DNA of 37,412 nucleotides from Patescibacteria group bacterium (GTDB taxonomy: Bacteria; Patescibacteriota; Microgenomatia; Woykebacterales; RBG-16-39-9b): contig JACZRW010000005.1 in the NCBI GenBank assembly GCA_022574495.1, positions 1-37,412 of the forward strand, written 5' to 3'. The translations under genes were made by a program, and so were the position numbers. Under the pieces are notes generated by a model that saw only the letters and a program-made list of their open reading frames with translations, did no database searches and was not told the DNA's origin. Below, piece by piece: positions 14,675-22,496 of this stretch (its first letter is position 1; each line of letters starts with the position of its first letter).

Positions 14675-15358
14675 ATGGCAGTAAATAAGAAGCCCAAATC
14701 AAAAACTAAAAAACCAGCCCCAAAAAAAATAAAGACAAAATTCGTCTTAAACTTTTCAAAAGTACAAAAAAGTCTGAAAAAAAGTTTTGCTGAGAAGAAA
14801 CCCCTTTATATTGCTGGCCTAGTAGTTGCTCTTATAATAACCAGCGTCTTTCTTTTATTTTGGTTTAATAAAGGTCTATTTCTTGCGGGAACTATAAATG
14901 GCAGATTGGTAACTAGTCTGGAATTTTATTCAAAACTTTCTAAAACCAGCGGGGAGGAAGTTTTTGATTCAATTGTAAGGGATGCTTTGATCAATCAAGA
15001 AGCCTCTAAAAAGGGTGTTTCCGCCACCACAGAGGAGATAGATAATAAGATTAAGGAGCTAGAAGAGCAGCTTGGTGGTAAAGAAGCCCTTGAGCTAGCC
15101 TTAAACCAAAATAATACCAGCATTGAGGAAGTAAGAAAACAACTCACCACTCAAATATTGGTGGAAAAACTGCTGGAAGATGAGATAACGATTAGTGACA
15201 AAGAGGTTAGCGATTATATAAAACAAAACAAAGAGTTTGATCCAGATATTTCTAAAGAAAAAGCTAAAAAGGCTATCAAATCCTCAAAAATAAATGAGAA
15301 ATTTACTTCTTGGTTTGAAGAGATAAAAAGCAATGCAAAAATCACTGTTTACTTCTAA
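14675..15358 (+). CDS. Membrane-anchored SurA N-domain-like protein
   Basis: 227 residues. A very basic N-terminal tail (KKPKSKTKKPAPKKIKTK), one membrane helix (about 45-64, LYIAGLVVALIITSVFLLFWF), then GLFLAGTINGRLVTSLEFYSKL and long helices with FDSIVRDALINQEASKKGVSATTEEIDNKIKELEEQ. This is the SurA/PrsA-type N-terminal chaperone domain. The parvulin prolyl isomerase domain normally found after it is absent. A role in folding exported proteins outside the membrane is plausible. No partner gene is adjacent. Confidence 0.78.
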   Translation: MAVNKKPKSKTKKPAPKKIKTKFVLNFSKVQKSLKKSFAEKKPLYIAGLVVALIITSVFLLFWFNKGLFLAGTINGRLVTSLEFYSKLSKTSGEEVFDSIVRDALINQEASKKGVSATTEEIDNKIKELEEQLGGKEALELALNQNNTSIEEVRKQLTTQILVEKLLEDEITISDKEVSDYIKQNKEFDPDISKEKAKKAIKSSKINEKFTSWFEEIKSNAKITVYF

Positions 15359-15382
15359 TCTTTTACAGATTTCTTCGTAGGT

Positions 15383-15955
15383 TCATCCCACTTCTTTATA
15401 ACGAAAGCAATTTATTGTGTGATCATTCACCATACCAGCTGCCTGCATATAAGCGTAGCATATTGTAGACCCTACAAATTTAAACTCATGCTTTAGTAAA
15501 TCTTTACTCATCGCATCACTCTCTTTTGTTTTTACCGGAAAGTCTGACAGTTTTCTAAATTTGTTCTTTTTTGTTTTTCCACCCACAAATCGCCAAATAT
15601 ATTTATCAAAACTACCAAATTCGGCTTGTATTTCTATGAATTTCTGAGCGTTAACTATTGTCGCATTTATTTTTAAGCGGTTACGAACTATTCCCCCGTC
15701 TTTTAACAATCGACCGACATCTTTTGGTTTATACTTTGCGATTTTTTTGTATTCAAAGTTATCAAAAGCTTTTTTGAAATTCCCTCTTTTCTTTAGAATT
15801 GTGGACCATGAAAGACCAGCCTGAAATCCATCCAAAAGTAAAAATTCAAAATGTTTTCTATCATTGTGCACCGGTACTCCCCATTCTTTATCATGATATT
15901 CAAGCATTATTTTATCACTACTAGGCCATAAACATCTTTTTATACTTTTACCCAT
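15383..15955 (-). CDS. tag: DNA-3-methyladenine glycosylase I
   Basis: 190 residues, normal length. It removes 3-methyladenine from alkylated DNA in base-excision repair. The family opening RCLW..SD..MLEYHDKEWGVP is present, followed by FEFLLLDGFQAGLSWSTILKKR and the C-terminal GMVNDHTINC. The four zinc ligands are in place: Cys8, His21, His179 and Cys183. The start codon lies 6 bases after an extended -10 (TGTTAAACT), leaderless type. Confidence 0.93.
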   Translation of the reverse strand: MGKSIKRCLWPSSDKIMLEYHDKEWGVPVHNDRKHFEFLLLDGFQAGLSWSTILKKRGNFKKAFDNFEYKKIAKYKPKDVGRLLKDGGIVRNRLKINATIVNAQKFIEIQAEFGSFDKYIWRFVGGKTKKNKFRKLSDFPVKTKESDAMSKDLLKHEFKFVGSTICYAYMQAAGMVNDHTINCFRYKEVG

Positions 15956-15961
15956 AGAAGT

Positions 15962-15970
15962 AGTTTAACA
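15962..15970 (-). promoter_or_regulatory. Extended -10 of tag, leaderless type
   Basis: TGTTAAACT on the reverse strand, 6 bases before the tag ATG. Confidence 0.55.
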
Positions 15971-16144
15971 TTTTTCAAAAAGTGAAGGGCTAAAAAATAG
16001 GCAAAAAAAATGCACCTTTTGGCGCTGAAGATGTATATATTATAACACATACTACATTTTCTTGCAAATATTTTCGTGTATATTTAGTTTTTTAAAATTT
16101 TTGAAGCACTACTTTCAAAAAACCTTGTTTTTGTAAAAACATGT

Positions 16145-16150
16145 TACCAT
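16145..16150 (+). promoter_or_regulatory. -10 hexamer, leaderless type
   Basis: TACCAT, 7 bases before the ATG of the cupin gene. Confidence 0.45.
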
Positions 16151-16157
16151 GTAGACA

Positions 16158-16454
16158 ATGTTTCAAAGAAACTTTTTCGATAATTTATCTGAGGAAAAAA
16201 TTAAAGATTCTATTGAAAAAGAAGGTTTCAACCCAATTCGATTTTCCAATGGCTCGGGCGATATCTACCATGAGCACAAACACCCAGAAACAAAACTTTT
16301 AGCGTTTCTCAAAGGAAGCATGGAAGTAAAAGTTGGTAATGAAACTTTTCAATGTAAACCCAAAGATAAAATAATTATTCCTGGAAATACAAAGCATTCA
16401 GCAATAATTGGCCCAGATGGTTGTAAATTCTTTTGGTCAGAGAAACTAATTTAA
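16158..16454 (+). CDS. Cupin-domain protein
   Basis: 98 residues, a single small beta-barrel. Cupin motif 1 is seen around YHEHKHPETKLLAFLKGSMEV (two or three His and one Glu as possible metal ligands), and motif 2 around PKDKIIIPGNTKHSAIIGPDG (the PGxxxH pattern). Single-domain cupins of this kind bind metals and small molecules or act as sensors; the substrate is unknown. It stands alone. Its stop codon lies at the edge of a 30-bp repeat shared with 17715-17744. Confidence 0.8.
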   Translation: MFQRNFFDNLSEEKIKDSIEKEGFNPIRFSNGSGDIYHEHKHPETKLLAFLKGSMEVKVGNETFQCKPKDKIIIPGNTKHSAIIGPDGCKFFWSEKLI

Positions 16455-16504
16455 ACTAAATCATCTTCTGAAGGTTTGTAGTATACGGGTGTGGGGTCGC
16501 TTTA
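16451..16504 (-). pseudogene. Duplicated 3' end of a DUF2196 (YwbE-like) gene
   Basis: Thirty bases (16451-16480) are identical to 17715-17744. In the reverse frame this copy reads SDPTPVYYKPSEDDLV-stop, against PSLPPTSYKPSEDDLV-stop at the real gene. Upstream in the same frame are stops, so only a tail is left. It lies directly after the bactofilin-like gene. Confidence 0.65.
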
Positions 16505-17665
16505 CTAATTAGTTTTTTTCTTCAATATGAAATCTTTTTTGGTAAGAAGGGATGCTCCTAAAGTAGCCAAAAGTATTATTGCTGTCCAAATACCACCAAT
16601 TATTGGGAGTAATTGGATTAGGTAGTAGATTATGAGTCCCAATACGAAACTAGTGTAGTCGTTTTCCTTCCAATTAAATCTTTCAAAGATTAATTGCCCA
16701 ATCAATCTCATTGCAAATATTCTTACAATAAATAAAGTTATCAGATATGAGCCAGCTAGAATTAGGGCTAAAGGTATACCTACCACCGTTATCAGTAGGA
16801 GAACAAAGACTATGGGAATAACTATGACCCCCAAAAACCCAATTCCCAAAGAAGCCCATGGCCTCTTTCTCAATTTATTAACAACTGATTGGGTGTAACC
16901 GGGTAAAAGTTTGATTAACAGCAACCCTAGTACCAAAGTAGATATTGAACTAATTAACGTAAGGAAAATATTTATCCCAGCTAGGATACCCAAGGCTTTT
17001 GTCGGTGAAGGTGTTACCTGATCGGTGAAGTGTTTTACCACTTCTCCTGAAATAATTGCGGCCGAATCTATAGAAGCATCTGCCGAGCTCCAATAGGTTA
17101 GGTCCCCATCCACAGATGCCTTGGAAGTAAGTCTCAGTGAACCAACACCAGCATCAAAATTTCCACCAACATTGCTACTTAAAGTCACATTGCCGCCGCC
17201 TAGCCGCACGTCTTTACCTATTGGAGCGGCGATATTTATATTTCCAGCACCGGCTACTAAACTTCCGCCAATTTTTGCAGAATTTGTGATTTCCACAGTT
17301 CCTCCACCTAAGGTTAGATTCTTACCAATATTTCCACTAATTGTTGTTTGTCCCCCAGCAACACGGACATCTTGGGAAATATCACCAGAAATAGTAACTG
17401 TCCCACCGGCTACTAATAAGTCGCCATTTATTTTACCATCTACAATTACCATTCCGCCAGCAGCGTATACATCTCCATTCACAGTTCCGGAGATTTCAAC
17501 TCTTTCGCCAAAAGCAAAGAAATCTCGATTGATTGTTTCTCCGACCGGTAAAGTAACCAATTCTCCTTGTTTAAAATTTTCTTGTTTTTCTTTCTGAGCA
17601 AAAACGGGAACTGCAAAAGCTAGAAGTATTAAAAAAGATGCTGAAAGCACTAAAAGTTTTTTCAT
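16505..17665 (-). CDS. Polymer-forming (bactofilin-like) membrane protein
   Basis: 386 residues. Signal peptide at 1-23 (FAQKEKQ at the end). Residues about 40-215 are a regular beta-helix with short repeats like VNGDVYAAGGMVIVDGKINGDLLVAGGTVTISGDI, the pattern of polymer-forming/bactofilin-like proteins. The C-terminal half has about five membrane helices between 225 and 375. The signal peptide places the beta-helix outside the membrane, unlike cytoplasmic bactofilins. A cell-surface scaffold is likely. Start: 8 bases after a good promoter. Confidence 0.82.
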   Translation of the reverse strand: MKKLLVLSASFLILLAFAVPVFAQKEKQENFKQGELVTLPVGETINRDFFAFGERVEISGTVNGDVYAAGGMVIVDGKINGDLLVAGGTVTISGDISQDVRVAGGQTTISGNIGKNLTLGGGTVEITNSAKIGGSLVAGAGNINIAAPIGKDVRLGGGNVTLSSNVGGNFDAGVGSLRLTSKASVDGDLTYWSSADASIDSAAIISGEVVKHFTDQVTPSPTKALGILAGINIFLTLISSISTLVLGLLLIKLLPGYTQSVVNKLRKRPWASLGIGFLGVIVIPIVFVLLLITVVGIPLALILAGSYLITLFIVRIFAMRLIGQLIFERFNWKENDYTSFVLGLIIYYLIQLLPIIGGIWTAIILLATLGASLLTKKDFILKKKTN

Positions 17666-17673
17666 GCAAAGAA

Positions 17674-17702
17674 ATACTAAGACTTATTTATTGATATGTC
17701 AA
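17674..17702 (-). promoter_or_regulatory. Promoter of the bactofilin-like gene, leaderless type
   Basis: TTGACA (17702-17697), 17 bases, TAGTAT (17679-17674), then 8 bases to the ATG at 17665. It is one of the clearest examples in the window. Confidence 0.75.
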
Positions 17703-17714
17703 GTATTATTCTAA

Positions 17715-17999
17715 TTAAACTAAATCATCTTCTGAAGGTTTGTATGAGGTGGGGGGTAGGGAAGGTTTATTTTCTACTTCAGCTGATGTGAACTTCTCTC
17801 CCTGATCGGAAAATTGCTGCACCCTACCGATTATTCCATTCGTCAATCGCACCTTATGACCACGCGGGTGAAACTTCTTTGAAGTTAAGACGTCTTTGAC
17901 CACTCCTTCTGTCAAATTCCCAGAAGTGTAATCATTTTTCTGAACAATTTTTACTTTCTCTCCTGGTTTTGGATACCGACTTCCAACTTCGTATGTCAT
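17715..17999 (-). CDS. DUF2196 (YwbE-like) protein
   Basis: 94 residues. The family core is clear: GEKVKIVQKNDYTSGNLTEGVVKDVLTSKKFHPRGHKVRLTNGIIGRVQ, a small beta-barrel with the conserved TEGVVKxILT and HPRGHKVRL segments seen in YwbE of Bacillus. Function is unknown; the fold suggests nucleic-acid or ribosome binding. The acidic tail YKPSEDDLV is repeated in the 16451 fragment. It follows the 401-residue acidic protein by 21 bases and may share its operon. Confidence 0.83.
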   Translation of the reverse strand: MTYEVGSRYPKPGEKVKIVQKNDYTSGNLTEGVVKDVLTSKKFHPRGHKVRLTNGIIGRVQQFSDQGEKFTSAEVENKPSLPPTSYKPSEDDLV

Positions 18000-18020
18000 G
18001 TCTAGACTATTGGACCTTTT

Positions 18021-19226
18021 TTATTTGTTTAAGTGTTCATCTAGCGTAGCTAGAAAACTTAGAAGAAATTTCAAAACATTCGGGTCTTTATTCTCAAGAT
18101 TTGCTACTTCCTGTTGAAATGCTTTTTCGTCCCTCGAGAAAAGCTCCATTAAACTTTGAATATCTTTCCAGAATTGAGGATTTTCTAGCATATCGTTTGT
18201 TTCTTCTAATTCTTGCTCTCTATTATATACTGTAGGCTCTTTATCTATTCGACTAGTCACTCTTTCTACCCTGTTTCCAGGACTCAGAGGGTTTGGGTCA
18301 TCTGTTTCTGAAATTTGTGGTTCTAGAGTCAAGGTCTCCTCTGCTTGATTAGGCTTACCTTTTACCTCAGTCCTTTCTGGTTCACTCCGAGGATCTGCTT
18401 CTTTTTTTGGCGGTGGCTTCTCTGTTACGGCAACCGCTGTAGCACCCTTTTCCTCACCTTGTACCTGCTTATCTTCATTTTGTCTTTCTAGAGCCGCTCT
18501 GATTTCTGGAAATTTACCTATATAACCTTCTACCTTTTCAGGGTAGCGCTCAACGAAGCGATCCCATTCTCTCATACTAACTGCAATATTGTTGGATTCC
18601 CATCTATCATTACCAAAGCGATTGGCCTCATCCGCTTTTGCTTCTCCCCACATACCAGACTTTTCACTTTGGACCGCCTGATTAGTTAAATTAGTAATTC
18701 TTTCTTCTAAATCACGAATGGCCGGATCATTAGCTGGGTCTTCATAAATTCGAGTCTGTTCCTTCTCTTGATAATTATGAGCTTCTTCCGGGTATCTTTC
18801 TACGAAAACTCCACGCGCTCGCTCTTCAATACTAGGTTTAACTTTGCTACCGTGGTAAAAATCTTGGTACTCTGCTGAAAGAATTCCTCTTTCATCATAC
18901 TTTGACCCGTGAGTTGATTCCCAATCTGAAGTCAATTCCTGCCTAATTTCTTTCAACTTTGGATCATCCTCTAAGGATATATCTTTACTTTCAGAATTAC
19001 TTTGATTTTCCGCAGCTATGTCTTTAAGTACTTCCTCTTGATCCCCACCCGCATCAATCCTATTTAGTATAAGCTGCTCCTCGAGTCCTACTTCTTTTTG
19101 ATCCTTTTCATCTGAGGGTCTATCTTCCTCACCACCAATTTCACCACTTTCAACTCTATCCTTAACTTGTTCTAGTGATTCTTTTTCTGCTGAACTAAAT
19201 TCCGGACCCAATTCTTCAGCACTCAA
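18021..19226 (-). CDS. Acidic, charged hypothetical protein with YPE repeats
   Basis: 401 residues, no signal or membrane segment. TTG start fixed by AAGGAG and a 4-base overlap with the stop of the upstream gene. The sequence is rich in Glu/Asp/Lys/Ser and mostly disordered or coiled. Two related segments are seen: RGVFVERYPEEAHNYQEKE and DRFVERYPEKVEGYIGKFPE. The upstream gene has FADQYPELVSV, a third version. The C-terminal 60 residues (ELEETNDMLENPQFWKDIQSLMELFSRDEKAFQQEVANLENKDPNVLKFLLSFL) look helical and folded. I do not recognise a family. Confidence 0.65.
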   Translation of the reverse strand: MSAEELGPEFSSAEKESLEQVKDRVESGEIGGEEDRPSDEKDQKEVGLEEQLILNRIDAGGDQEEVLKDIAAENQSNSESKDISLEDDPKLKEIRQELTSDWESTHGSKYDERGILSAEYQDFYHGSKVKPSIEERARGVFVERYPEEAHNYQEKEQTRIYEDPANDPAIRDLEERITNLTNQAVQSEKSGMWGEAKADEANRFGNDRWESNNIAVSMREWDRFVERYPEKVEGYIGKFPEIRAALERQNEDKQVQGEEKGATAVAVTEKPPPKKEADPRSEPERTEVKGKPNQAEETLTLEPQISETDDPNPLSPGNRVERVTSRIDKEPTVYNREQELEETNDMLENPQFWKDIQSLMELFSRDEKAFQQEVANLENKDPNVLKFLLSFLATLDEHLNK

Positions 19227-19573
19227 AGGTTAATCTCCTTTTTAGATGCTTTTTGCATTAGTTCAGTTGCTTCGGCAAAACGATTTTCAGATATAAGTTT
19301 TTGGGCTTGTGGGAGTATTTTTTCTTGGACCAATTTTTCATAATCCTTACGTGCTACCAACGACACTGAGACCAATTCGGGATATTGATCTGCAAATTTT
19401 GGCACTTTGATAAATATTTCCCTTGTATTTATATTCTTAGGTAAATTATTGAGCATAAAACGAGCAATCTCCCGGGCTCTCTGTGAGGTAAATTTCCCAG
19501 ATTCCAAACCAGACTTAATTGTCCGAATAACCTCACCAAAAAGTTTTTTCCTATAGTTAATTACATTGATCAT
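19223..19573 (-). CDS. Small helical hypothetical protein
   Basis: 116 residues, mostly helix, basic at the N-terminus. It includes FTSQRAREIARFMLNNLP and KVPKFADQYPELVSVSL, the latter related to the FVERYPE segments of the downstream gene. The stop overlaps the next TTG start (TTGA), so the two are translated together. It starts 7 bases after a perfect TATAAT, so it is leaderless and heads this operon. Function unknown. Confidence 0.65.
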   Translation of the reverse strand: MINVINYRKKLFGEVIRTIKSGLESGKFTSQRAREIARFMLNNLPKNINTREIFIKVPKFADQYPELVSVSLVARKDYEKLVQEKILPQAQKLISENRFAEATELMQKASKKEINL

Positions 19574-19580
19574 TAACTTT

Positions 19581-19586
19581 ATTATA
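19581..19586 (-). promoter_or_regulatory. -10 hexamer, leaderless type
   Basis: TATAAT on the reverse strand, 7 bases before the ATG at 19573. Confidence 0.65.
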
Positions 19587-19649
19587 CCTAATTCGAAGTT
19601 GTAAATTTAAAAATTTGATCTTCTTCTAAGTTTATCATATGCTTTTATT

Positions 19650-20600
19650 ATGCAAGAAGGTGAAGAATTTGGTCCTTCAATAGAAGAAACAGGTGAACCC
19701 CTTGAATCGTTTAAACCCGAGGCTGCTTTACAAAAGTCTTGGGAAGAATTAAGAGAGTCTGCAAAAGCTACTCCCTACAGCAAACAATTTACTGATTTTA
19801 TGGAAAAATCTAAAAAATGGCTGTCTGAGCCAAGAGCAGGAATGCCTCCGGAAGAATGGAACTCCGAAATTGACGTCCAACTAAACAAAGCCACAAAACT
19901 TGTTAGTGAATTTCAAAATCCGGCTACTACATTAGAAGAACACAGTACAAAAATTTGGGCGTTTGGAAAAGAAAGACCGAAGTATGGTGAAGATATGCTT
20001 ACAAGAATTTACATAGGGGTCGACCCTAGACATGCCTCTGATGCTTTCCAGGCGCTTTTAGAAGAGTTCGGTAATCAAGGGATCTTGAAAGATGTAGATG
20101 TAGCTTTAAATTTAGAAGTATTAAATGAAAAGAAACTAGCGCATAATCAGATTATAATTTATGAACCGCAATCCAGACCTGAGGTGTTGAACAGCATACT
20201 AGATGCCTACCGTCAAGCGAAGTTAAACAACCCTGAATTATTCGGACTTTCGGATAGGCAAAAGGAAAAAATAATGAGAGGTAATCTACAGCAATTTAAG
20301 GCTATAATAGATGAAAATGCATCATTTGTTGAAATGGCCCCAGAAGATAGAGGTAGAAGTTACGATGCGGCTATTGTAGACCAAACCAGGAAAGCCTTTA
20401 GTCTATACAAATTAAATATAAGTGATCAGGAATGGTTAGATACGGTTCGAAAAAGTGAAGGACACCATGGTGTTGTTTGGACGATGGCTGATCAAGGTAA
20501 GATAGAAAATGGTCAGCTACAATCTGGAGATATAATTCATTTTAAAAGAAGGTTGTCTTCTCCTGCTTTAATACAAACCGGAGAGGTTATGATAAAATAA
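19650..20600 (+). CDS. Hypothetical protein, faint HopA1-like resemblance
   Basis: 316 residues, soluble, no signal. It diverges from 19573 over a 76-base gap. The first 100 residues are acidic and helical. The middle has LTRIYIGVDPRHASDAFQALLEEF...NLEVLNEKKLAHNQIIIYEPQSRPEVLNSILDAYRQA. This order (strand, helix, strand, 'NQIIIYEP', helix) recalls the HopA1 effector fold that handles phosphate-bearing ligands, but the likeness is weak. The C-terminus includes SEGHHGVVWTMADQGKIENGQ. A TATCAT lies 11 bases before the ATG. Its place beside the YPE-repeat pair suggests a linked role. Confidence 0.5.
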   Translation: MQEGEEFGPSIEETGEPLESFKPEAALQKSWEELRESAKATPYSKQFTDFMEKSKKWLSEPRAGMPPEEWNSEIDVQLNKATKLVSEFQNPATTLEEHSTKIWAFGKERPKYGEDMLTRIYIGVDPRHASDAFQALLEEFGNQGILKDVDVALNLEVLNEKKLAHNQIIIYEPQSRPEVLNSILDAYRQAKLNNPELFGLSDRQKEKIMRGNLQQFKAIIDENASFVEMAPEDRGRSYDAAIVDQTRKAFSLYKLNISDQEWLDTVRKSEGHHGVVWTMADQGKIENGQLQSGDIIHFKRRLSSPALIQTGEVMIK

Positions 20601-20627
20601 AAACCTTTAGCGAGCCTATTTATCATA

Positions 20628-21101
20628 TCATTTTCTCACCACTATATTTCCGGATGAATCAAAACATTCTGCCACCATACTTACTGGAAAATCAGTCGGG
20701 TCCACCTGACTACATCCTGGAGTATTTTGTCCATCAAAAACTACAACCCACTTACTATCCATCTTTACTGCCAACCAAAAACCGCCCCCCACCATTGCAT
20801 CCTTTGTATTCACTAATCCTGTTGCGTGTTTACCGGTGTTTTCCGAAACCTCAAAAGCCATTTCGTCTATAGGGATGCCTGTTTTTTCCGAAACTGCTTT
20901 TTTCAATAGATCTTCATCGGTTTCTACAGATATATCTGCAGATTTTGTAGCTTCTTTTGCAGAGGTTATTGTAGCACCTTCGTTAGATATGGTTTGCTCA
21001 ACCTCACCTTTTCCATATATAAAAATTAAGTAGTAGAGTATAATTAAAATAAGTAAAAGAAGAAGTATCACCCACCAATACTTTTTGAAAAGATTCTTCA
21101 T
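20628..21101 (-). CDS. Membrane-anchored protein with a small outer domain
   Basis: 157 residues. A helix at about 8-30 (YWWVILLLLLILIILYYLIFIYG) anchors it near its N-terminus. The outer part ends in a compact domain: ISVETDEDLLKKAVSEKTGIPIDEMAFEVSENTGKHATGLVNTKDAMVGGGFWLAVKMDSKWVVVFDGQNTPGCSQVDPTDFPVSMVAECFDSSGN. Two cysteines (PGCSQV and AECFDS) could form a disulfide outside the membrane. No known catalytic motif. The ATG is 9 bases after an extended -10. Confidence 0.65.
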   Translation of the reverse strand: MKNLFKKYWWVILLLLLILIILYYLIFIYGKGEVEQTISNEGATITSAKEATKSADISVETDEDLLKKAVSEKTGIPIDEMAFEVSENTGKHATGLVNTKDAMVGGGFWLAVKMDSKWVVVFDGQNTPGCSQVDPTDFPVSMVAECFDSSGNIVVRK

Positions 21102-21110
21102 TTATAATTT

Positions 21111-21119
21111 ATTGTACCA
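21111..21119 (-). promoter_or_regulatory. Extended -10, leaderless type
   Basis: TGGTACAAT on the reverse strand, 9 bases before the ATG at 21101. Confidence 0.55.
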
Positions 21120-21133
21120 TTTTTTACTAAGCG

Positions 21134-21427
21134 ATGACTAAATACAAACAAACCTTTGATGAAATGATCAAGAAAAATCGAGAACTATTTATCAGATTTA
21201 AGATCACCCACGATATGTATGCAAATGATAAAAAGACTTGGGGGGATCAGTTCAATGAGGAGGGGGCTAAGGTGCTAAAGATAATTCAAGAATACGAAGA
21301 TATTCTCTGCCGACACTCTGAACAAGGGCAATACGGCAAATTTTCTGGCAATTTAGCCGACAAATTTTGGGCAGAAGTCAGAAAAAACTATCCGAAGATT
21401 GATTTTGTCGGGGTCAAGGTCAGTTAA
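21134..21427 (+). CDS. Small helical hypothetical protein
   Basis: 97 residues, no membrane segment. Two helices are likely at MTKYKQTFDEMIKKNRELFIRFKITHDMYANDKKTW and FNEEGAKVLKIIQEYEDILCRHSEQGQYGKFSGNLADKFWAEVRKNYPKID. Gene-like amino-acid composition and an ATG between flanking genes support it. No family is recognised with confidence. Confidence 0.65.
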   Translation: MTKYKQTFDEMIKKNRELFIRFKITHDMYANDKKTWGDQFNEEGAKVLKIIQEYEDILCRHSEQGQYGKFSGNLADKFWAEVRKNYPKIDFVGVKVS

Positions 21428-21447
21428 TAAGGGTAAGGCTCTTGACG

Positions 21448-21909
21448 TTATTTTTCCAAATCAGTCAAAACATTGGTGGCATGAATTGCGGGTTTGACTT
21501 TTTCGTAAATTTTGGTTATTTTACCATTCTTATCAATTAAAAATGAAGTACGCGCTGTTCCAAAAAACTCTTTACCAAATAATTTTTTTGGTTTATAGAC
21601 ACCATAGTTCTTAACAACTTCTTTTTTTACATCTGAAAGTAACGTAAATGGCAGCCTATATTTTTGGGCAAATTTTTTGTGGCTTTCAACAGTGTCGGTA
21701 CTAATCCCCAAAACTAACGTATTCACACCGGAAAACTTTGGGAAGTTGTCGCGGATCTGACAAGCTTCTGCCGTACAACCTGGAGTGAAATCCCGAGGGT
21801 AAAAATAAACCAATATTGTCTGGCCTAGGTAATCACTAAGCTTATGCGTCTTGCCATCTTGATCTGGTAATTCAAAATCTGGGGCGTCATCCCCTACTTT
21901 TAGATTCAT
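21448..21909 (-). CDS. bcp: Peroxiredoxin, BCP/PrxQ type
   Basis: 153 residues from the ATG at 21909, encoding MNLKVGDDAPDFELPDQDGK. An upstream ATG at 21918 is less likely because TAAAAT (21922-21917) lies 7 bases before the chosen start, the usual spacing here. Thioredoxin-dependent peroxide reduction in the cytoplasm. The motif PRDFTPGCTAEACQ holds the peroxidatic Cys45 and resolving Cys50 (numbered from this start), the pair spaced five apart that marks the PrxQ type. Another conserved motif is ARTSFLIDKNGKI. It could be recharged by the thioredoxin-like protein at 6842-7150, though other thioredoxins are likely. Confidence 0.93.
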   Translation of the reverse strand: MNLKVGDDAPDFELPDQDGKTHKLSDYLGQTILVYFYPRDFTPGCTAEACQIRDNFPKFSGVNTLVLGISTDTVESHKKFAQKYRLPFTLLSDVKKEVVKNYGVYKPKKLFGKEFFGTARTSFLIDKNGKITKIYEKVKPAIHATNVLTDLEK

Positions 21910-21916
21910 AACATGC

Positions 21917-21922
21917 ATTTTA
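21917..21922 (-). promoter_or_regulatory. -10 hexamer, leaderless type
   Basis: TAAAAT on the reverse strand, 7 bases before the second ATG of the peroxiredoxin frame. It argues for the shorter protein. Confidence 0.55.
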
Positions 21923-21957
21923 ACATTTTCTACTATAATTAGTACTAAGTAAATTTA

Positions 21958-22116
21958 TTATTTTTTACTTGTTTCAGGGGAAGATTTACTAAACGTCCGA
22001 TGGCATATTTGACATTTGTAAGTGATAGAAGTGAGTGAAATGCTAGAGCCAACCGAAGCCGGTATTGTGGATAAATCTTTACTATTGCAGTAAGGGCATT
22101 TTATATCATCGGCCAT
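21958..22116 (-). CDS. Zinc-ribbon microprotein (52 residues)
   Basis: Short frame read directly from the reverse strand, ATG at 22116 and TAA at 21958. It encodes MADDIKCPYCNSKDLSTIP, a Ser/Thr-rich middle, then YKCQICHRTFSK. The two CPYC/CQIC knuckles 24 residues apart form a classic treble-clef or zinc-ribbon pair. Such proteins bind nucleic acid or partner proteins. A TAAAAA lies about 6-8 bases before the ATG. The two intact knuckles make coding likely. Confidence 0.72.
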   Translation of the reverse strand: MADDIKCPYCNSKDLSTIPASVGSSISLTSITYKCQICHRTFSKSSPETSKK

Positions 22117-22162
22117 AACATTTTTTTACTTTTTTGAAGTTTAGACGAAGAAATGCAAAAAG

Positions 22163-22228
22163 TTATTTCTTTTTATTTTTCTTGGGTTTTTTTACTTCAC
22201 GTTTTTGCTTACCTTCAGAATGTGCCAT
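22163..22228 (-). CDS. Possible basic microprotein (21 residues)
   Basis: Short reverse-strand frame encoding MAHSEGKQKREVKKPKKNKKK. Very basic, like a nucleic-acid binding tail. The Shine-Dalgarno is weak (AAGAGAA). Coding is uncertain and low-complexity AT-rich sequence could produce it by chance. Confidence 0.3.
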   Translation of the reverse strand: MAHSEGKQKREVKKPKKNKKK

Positions 22229-22246
22229 AAAAATTCTCTTATTTAA

Positions 22247-22483
22247 TTATATCATATTAAGCTTTTCTTTGCGGGATAGGTTTTTTATACGGGCTTCTTC
22301 TTTGGAAGCTTCCGAGCGGTCAACAAATTCTTTGGAAAAAACCAATTTTATGGGCCTTCTTGATTGAGTATATTTTGAACCCAGATTGGAAGAATTATGT
22401 TCGCGAACTCTGCGCACCAAATCAACAGTAATTCCGGTGTACAAAGTCTTATCATTACATTTAAGGATATAGAGGGTGTACAT
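22247..22483 (-). CDS. GIY-YIG nuclease-domain protein
   Basis: 78 residues, the size of the stand-alone YhbQ/UPF0213-type GIY-YIG proteins. The opening YTLYILKCNDKTLYTGITVDLVRRVREHN matches the family (YxxYxLxC.D...YxG.T.Dl..R...H), and the tail EASKEEARIKNLSRKEKLNMI holds the conserved Glu that binds the metal. Probably a DNA-processing nuclease; function of free-standing members is unclear. The start lies 7 bases after TAAAAT. Confidence 0.88.
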   Translation of the reverse strand: MYTLYILKCNDKTLYTGITVDLVRRVREHNSSNLGSKYTQSRRPIKLVFSKEFVDRSEASKEEARIKNLSRKEKLNMI

Positions 22484-22490
22484 ATCTCTT

Positions 22491-22496
22491 ATTTTA
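22491..22496 (-). promoter_or_regulatory. -10 hexamer, leaderless type
   Basis: TAAAAT on the reverse strand, 7 bases before the GIY-YIG ATG. Confidence 0.55.

Noticed and set aside
17121-17597. A 158-residue forward ORF inside the bactofilin-like gene
   Set aside because: It is a Pro/Thr-rich shadow of the beta-helix repeats with no ribosome site.
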